A stretch of DNA of 64,000 bases from Motacilla alba alba (Eukaryota; Chordata; Aves; Passeriformes; Motacillidae): the NCBI RefSeq assembly GCF_015832195.1, contig NC_052026.1, forward strand, positions 19,191,013 to 19,255,012, read 5' to 3'. Both the position numbers and the translations under genes were made by a program. The notes under the pieces are model-generated. The model had not been told where the DNA came from. It searched no databases and saw nothing but the letters and a program-made list of their open reading frames with translations. Shown here one piece after another: positions 59,036 to 64,000 of the stretch; position 1 is the first letter of the stretch, and every line of letters begins with the position of its first letter.

Positions 59036-60507
59036 TCCAGCCCGTCCTGCACTGAGTTTGTGTGGGGTTTGTGATGCAGCAACGCCAGTGGGTGTAAGAG
59101 CTGGGAGGGGACAAATGCTGAGATTGTAGGAAAAAGTCCCAAAAATGATTAGGAGTTCCCTAAATTAATAGGACTGTGTTGGGAGATTTTTGGTCTTTGA
59201 GTTCAGGTCAAGGCCTTTCTCCTGTTCTTTTGGAAAATATCATAATACAGAATATTTTTGAGGTACTTCAGTTGAAAAAATCTTCATTAGAGATGCTTCA
59301 TTGTGAAGATTTACTTTAGAGGCTTTTCTTTGAAGTCCTTTCAAAGGTTAAGATTATTTTATTCAAGGTGGGGTTATTTTATGGAACAAATAAAATCCTT
59401 TCATTTTCCATGTGTTGAGTAATGCCTTGTTCATTTTCATGGGAAGCCAGTGGAATCCATTTGGAGTTTGCTGTCAAAGTTGATTTCTTTCAACCTCTGT
59501 CCCTGATCTTTAAAAGAGCAGAATTTGGTCTCACTGATGACAGTTGGATAATGAAAAAGGAATGACAGCCCTCCAGAGCCAGAGCTTTCCAGAGTGAACA
59601 TTCCATGGTTTTAACAGTTTTAATCTTATTTCCTGTTCCATTAATCAGGCTGAGCCAGATTGTTTTGTAAGTATTTATTGTTAGGTTGTTTTTTCCCTGC
59701 CTGAAATATCAAATAGGAAGGGTTTTCCTTTCAATCTCATATCTCAGATAAATATAAATTATCAAATTACAGCAGTGGGATCCAACTTCCCAGACTTTGT
59801 CAATACTGAGCTTTTGATATTCCTCGTTTTCACTCCTTAAGTTATTGACATTTCCAGGGAAATCTGTGGTTTCATCTCTTCAGAATTCCTTATAATGAAA
59901 AACTCCAATCCTTTTAACTGTGGATTAGTGCATAAGTGTAAAAAAAGGAAGTAAATCCGTAAAGAAAATCAATGATATTTAAGTTATTCCCTGGAAGGGA
60001 ATAAGATCTCCTTAAATCTGCTTTGCTAGACGGGAAAATAAAATCAGAAGTTGATTTTCCTAATGATTCTGCATCCATGGCATCCATCAGCCCTTAATCC
60101 AAACATTTCCAAGCACTGATGATGAAGAAAAGGACGTTAAAAGTCACATTCTTGAGCCTTTGGGCTGGGCTTTATTAGCCAGACCTTGCTGTCAGTACAA
60201 GAAGTGCCATTCCTTGTGAATTTTTTCTGAATTCATTCAAATGCCAGATGAATTCCAAATGTTGATTTTGTGAGGGATGGTGTTTTCTGTGTCAAGGCAA
60301 ACATTTTATTAAAATGATAAATGGCTTTGTCATCTGTTTGCATTTTGCCTGTAATTATGATTAAAGCAGAAATTGGTACAAAATGTTTGAATGAACTAAA
60401 AATCACTGGGTTCTTTTTGACCAAAAGCTACAAAAATTCCCAGACTTCCTTTTTTTTTTCCCCCTAATTTGGAAAGTTATTTATTTCAGGGAGGAAAAAC
60501 TGCAATA

Positions 60508-60665
60508 TCATGGAATCATGGAATGGTTTGGGATGAGGGGATTTAAAGATTGAGTTCCACCCCTGCCATGGGCAGGGGCACTTTCCATTATTCCAGATTT
60601 TTCCAACCTGGCCTTGGCCACTTCCAAGGATGGAACATCCACAACTTCTCTGGGAAGCAGGAAAA
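60508..60665 (-). mobile_element. CR1 LINE 3' end (-)
   Basis: Reads catggaatcatggaatggtt, ctgccatgggcaggggcact and ccaacctggccttggccact. Confidence 0.88.
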
Positions 60666-63449
60666 GTAGGGAAATATGAAAGCAAAACCACAAAGATAAT
60701 TTATTTTTCAATATCCAGCCTCCAATAGATCAGAATTACATATTCTGTGAGAGGAAAAATGCAAGTAAAAATTATTTTTGACGTTAAAAAATAATTAAAA
60801 ATCCAGTTGGCTTCAGAATTATCCTAAAAAAGGAGGAGGGATTTGGGAGCAGCTGCCTGGGATGTGTTTGGCTCCATGCTCCATTAAATTTTATGGCTGA
60901 TCTGACATTATCTGCTCCAGAGTATCCTGGCAGGAATCAGCCCATCCAGGCTCGTGTTGAGGAGTCTGTGCTCAATTTCCTCCTTGGAGCTGGGGTGCAG
61001 GTGGGCTCAGGTGTGTGCCCTTCTCAGCTGTGTGCAGCTGGAATGAAAATCCCATGAAAACAGCAACACTCCTGGCATTTTGTGACCTATTCCTGAAGAA
61101 AATTGCTTTAAAATTCAGCTTTCCCCCTCATTTCTGCAGGTCTGGGCAGTGCAAAGGTCTGAGTGTAACAAAGAGGAGAATTCTTGGGAGAATTGCTCCT
61201 TTGAAAGGAAAAAATTGGGATCCACAATTCCCATTGTTTTTCTGACCAATGAACAGGTGCTGCATGGAATTCAGAGGAGAATTTGAGGGAATATTTGGTG
61301 TCAGGACTCTGTGTGCTGCTCCAATTAAACAGAAATATTTTGTCTCGCTGAGCAAAGTTTGACAATTAATTAAAGGAGCTGGAGGTTAGCACAGAGTGGG
61401 ATCCTGGGGCATCCCAGGAAACTCACATTTCTCAGCAAGGGAGGTGATTCTGGCTGGGATATTTTGGAATACAGACATTTTCTAAGCACTCAAACCATCA
61501 ATAGCAGAGTTCAGCCAGCTCTTCTCAGTGATCAGTAAAAATGATGCTCTTTCCATTAGGAAATCCTGGAAATATGTAACACTTAAATAGATATTTGTGG
61601 ATATAAGGGAATTTGGGGGGGTGAATTCCAAAGAAAAAGCCCAGGGTTTGTTTTTGGGGTTGGACTCAGTGCTGACAGACAGCAGGAACCTTTGAGTTTG
61701 AGAGCTGACAGAGTTTTTTTGGGTTGACAGAAGCCAGTGCTTTGGTTTTACCCAGATTTTTTGGGACTCCAGTATTTTATTCTGTGTGAGTACCTTGTTC
61801 TGTATTCGAAATTTCAAGTTCATTTAGAATTATTTTGATGCTGGAGTTGTTTTACCTGTGGAAAACCAGGTAAAAAAAAACTGATTCTCTGCTCTTAGGA
61901 TTATCTAGAACTGCCTTGAGAATGAGCTGGAATAAATCCTTCATTTTTATCCTGTTCTTTGACCTTTGTGAGCTGCTCTTTTCAGGTCAAACCCAGACTT
62001 TCTCCACTCCTACATTTTATTTACAATATTCATCCATATGTTCAGTCAGGGCTTGGTTTCTCCCTCAGGAGGGTCTTTGGCATCTTTTTTCTTGAGTTGC
62101 TCCAGGAAAAGTTTGGCTCCTGAAGGATTTTCCTGCGTTGGTTTGGTTCCCCTGGTCTGTGTTCTTTGCCCACCCAAGGCTGCCTGGCCCCTGCCATTCC
62201 TCCTGGAATTCCTGCTGGAATTCCTGCTGCTTTCAGCTGGAAATTCCTGGCCATGCTGGGTTTGGAATCTGCTCATGCCACTTTCAGGGGACAGCTCCCA
62301 GACACCTCCCAGCTCTTTGTAAATTCACAGGGATTTGGGCAACTCCTGTCTGTGGTGAGTCCAGGGAAAAGCTTTGATCCCAGAAAGGTTCTGGCACAGC
62401 AGCACAGATGTGATCTCACATGATGACCTCATGTAAAAATCACCACGTTGGAAAGAGATCAGAAAACACCAGGATGCCACTGGGATTCTTCCTGCTCGTT
62501 TTCCACGTGCTGCTTTGATATTCCCCTGCTGGTTTGATATTCCCATGCTGGTGGTGTTTCCACTGAATTATTTGATGTTGTTTTCTTCATCAAGATCAGA
62601 TTTTTCATCATAAATCAGCCCTGTCATGTTCTATAATCAATCCTTCTCCCACAGCTTCACTTGGGAGCATCGTGAGAGCTCCAAAATCTTTAATTCAGGA
62701 AAAATCTGCATTGTGCCAGCCATCCCCCTCCACCAGCAAGGTGCAATATTTGGGGGACAGCACTTGTAAAAGCTGCATTTTTGGGACAAAATACACAGGG
62801 CGAAGGTTATTTTGGGTTGTTTTTGTGAAGCCAACTTGGAACAGGAAATACAATTTTAAAAAAGCCCAGCCCAGATGTGCTCGTGTGATTTTTCAAGGAT
62901 CTGATTGATGGCTGAATTCCATGTGGTCCAAGGCGTACAAGGAAAATTGAGAGATATCCTCAGTGGGAGAGCAGAGGATGTAAAACATGCACTGGAGTGA
63001 AAGTTTGGTACAGGAGGAAGTTGAAACAAGAATGGGCTAAGCCCAGCTCCAGGGAATAGGGCTGGGCAGGACTTGATGCTTTGGACACACTTGAGCCTCT
63101 TAATTTTCTTTTAAAAGAAAGAAAGGAAAGGAGAAGGTAACTGGGAAATTGGGTCAGAGAAAGGGGAGCAGTGCTGCATTCCAGGAGCATCTGAAACACC
63201 AGGAGATGCAGTTTTACCCTCTAAGGCAGGAGGTGCTAGAAGTGGCTGAAATCACAGAAAGGCCTGGGACTGAGCGAAATTCCACAAGTGTTTTTTCAGT
63301 TCTGAAGGGTTTTTATTGTTTCTGTGGTGAGAGATGAGGTTGTGATAACGAGCTCGTGGAAGAGCCTCAGGAGCAAAAAGCTCTTTAAAACACTGGGATT
63401 TTCTATCAAAACAAGGCACTGGGTCAGGAATAAAACTGTGGCTGCAGCT

Positions 63450-63780
63450 CCAGAATCATGGAATGCTTTGGGCTGGAAGGGACCTTAAAATTCATCCCAT
63501 CCCACTTCAGCCATGGCAGGGACATCTTCCACTGTCCCAGGCTGCTCCAGCCCCGTCCAGCCTGGCCTTGGGCACTGCCAGGGATCCAGGGGCAGCCCCA
63601 GCTGCTCTGGGAATTCCATCCCAACCCCTCCGCACCCTCACAGGGAGGAATTCCTTCCCAAAATCCCATCTATCCCTGCATCCTTTCAGTTGAAACCCAT
63701 TGTCCCTCATCCTGTCATTCCATGCCCTTGTCCAAGTCCCTCTCCAGCTCTCTGGGAGCCCTTTAGGTGCTGGAAGGCTG
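63450..63780 (-). mobile_element. CR1 LINE 3' end (-)
   Basis: The longest CR1 piece in this orientation. It reads gaatcatggaatgctttggg, gtccagcctggccttgggca, cagctgctctgggaattcca, ttgtccaagtccctctccag and ctctgggagccctttaggtg. Confidence 0.9.
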
Positions 63781-64000
63781 CTGAGCTTGAGGAGGAATTC
63801 CAAATATTCCAGGAAAAAAGACCTGGAGCCACAAACCACGTGGATCAGAGAGCTGGAGCTGAGCAGAAATAGACTTGTGAAATATTTCATTTTGAATAAT
63901 CCAGCAGCTCTTCCTCCTCACGAGGACAGGAGGGTCACAACAACGTCCCCTGAGAGGCACAATTATATTTTTATTTGTGTTTTAATCGCTTTAAACCAGA

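Larger units (their letters stand above)
899..64000 (+). other. BANP: BANP gene, 3'-incomplete in this window
   Basis: Ten spliced coding exons on the + strand join without a frame break into 437 codons that I recognise as BANP/SMAR1. The family is known as nuclear BEN-domain DNA-binding proteins that bind matrix-attachment regions, interact with p53, and activate CpG-island promoters through an unmethylated CGCG-containing motif. What is seen: an N-terminus beginning MMSEQDLADVVQIAVEDL, a KRQR basic patch, a coiled coil, a BEN domain and a Gln-rich tail. Introns are about 0.8, 1.2, 13.2, 1.7, 8.1, 14.1, 5.7, 2.0 and 1.9 kb, then an open one of at least 12.9 kb. From memory the mammalian protein is roughly 470-520 residues, so the last exon or exons, roughly 80 residues, are outside the window. 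The promoter and non-coding first exon were not seen. Confidence 0.95.
51066..64000 (+). other. BANP intron 10, continuing beyond the window
   Basis: At least 12.9 kb. It contains local duplications (51783-51865 with 52047-52129, 51962-52030 with 52868-52935, and 55125-55190 with 58069-58127), an (AAT)n run at 56108-56173, a pyrimidine repeat at 56452-56550, and CR1 pieces at 58755-59035, 60508-60665 and 63450-63780. No BANP C-terminal exon was recognised. Short exons of divergent sequence could have been missed. Confidence 0.6.

Noticed and set aside
63458..63890. Open frames of 100-127 codons on both strands near the right end
   Set aside because: They are translations of a CR1 3' untranslated end. 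The same peptide fragments recur at every CR1 piece in the window.
1..64000. CRISPR arrays, tRNA, rRNA, phage or bacterial operons
   Set aside because: The sequence is vertebrate intron and exon DNA. The tandem repeats found lack the repeat-spacer structure of CRISPR, and no tRNA- or rRNA-like sequence was recognised.

Overview
This window is vertebrate nuclear DNA, almost certainly from a songbird (passerine). Short exons with GT/AG splice sites sit in long AT-rich introns. The dominant dispersed repeats are 5'-truncated CR1 LINE 3' ends (about 20 pieces). A solo LTR near 27.0-27.4 kb has the sequence character of songbird endogenous-retrovirus LTRs. No bacterial-type operons, CRISPR arrays, rRNA or tRNA genes were seen.

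The window is occupied by one protein-coding gene on the + strand, BANP (BTG3-associated nuclear protein, also called SMAR1 or BEND1). This is a BEN-domain nuclear DNA-binding protein. Ten coding exons are resolved: 971-1040 (within an exon starting near 899), 1851-1945, 3112-3311, 16506-16628, 18350-18525, 26627-26866, 40953-41120, 46861-46991, 49022-49084 and 51021-51065. All phases agree, and the coding bases sum to 1311, exactly 437 codons with no internal stop. The gene is open at both ends. Its non-coding first exon(s) and promoter lie before base 1 or were not recognisable. The C-terminal exons lie beyond base 64000, so the last intron is at least about 12.9 kb.

Protein layout by exon: exons 1-2 give an acidic N-terminus with a basic KRQR patch. 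Exon 3 gives a leucine-rich coiled coil. Exons 4-5 give a linker and an acidic, Ser/Gly-rich stretch. Exons 6-7 give the BEN domain followed by a basic Arg/Ser tail. Exons 8-10 give a Gln-rich region built from three copies of a short motif, one per exon.

The remaining sequence is intron. It holds CR1 pieces on both strands, one solo LTR with a perfect 17-bp inverted repeat, two weaker LTR-like stretches (one abutting the exon 7 acceptor), three minisatellites (a 38-bp unit at 5.7-6.0 kb, a ~110-bp unit ending at the exon 5 splice acceptor, and a 34/43-bp alternating unit at 38.1-38.4 kb), microsatellites and several local duplications.

No new multi-gene system was found. The points most worth checking concern BANP regulation: a 21-codon upstream ORF whose stop codon touches the start codon, an exon 5 splice acceptor embedded in a minisatellite, a weak exon 2 donor with a possible microexon downstream, and three C-terminal exons that look like internal duplicates.
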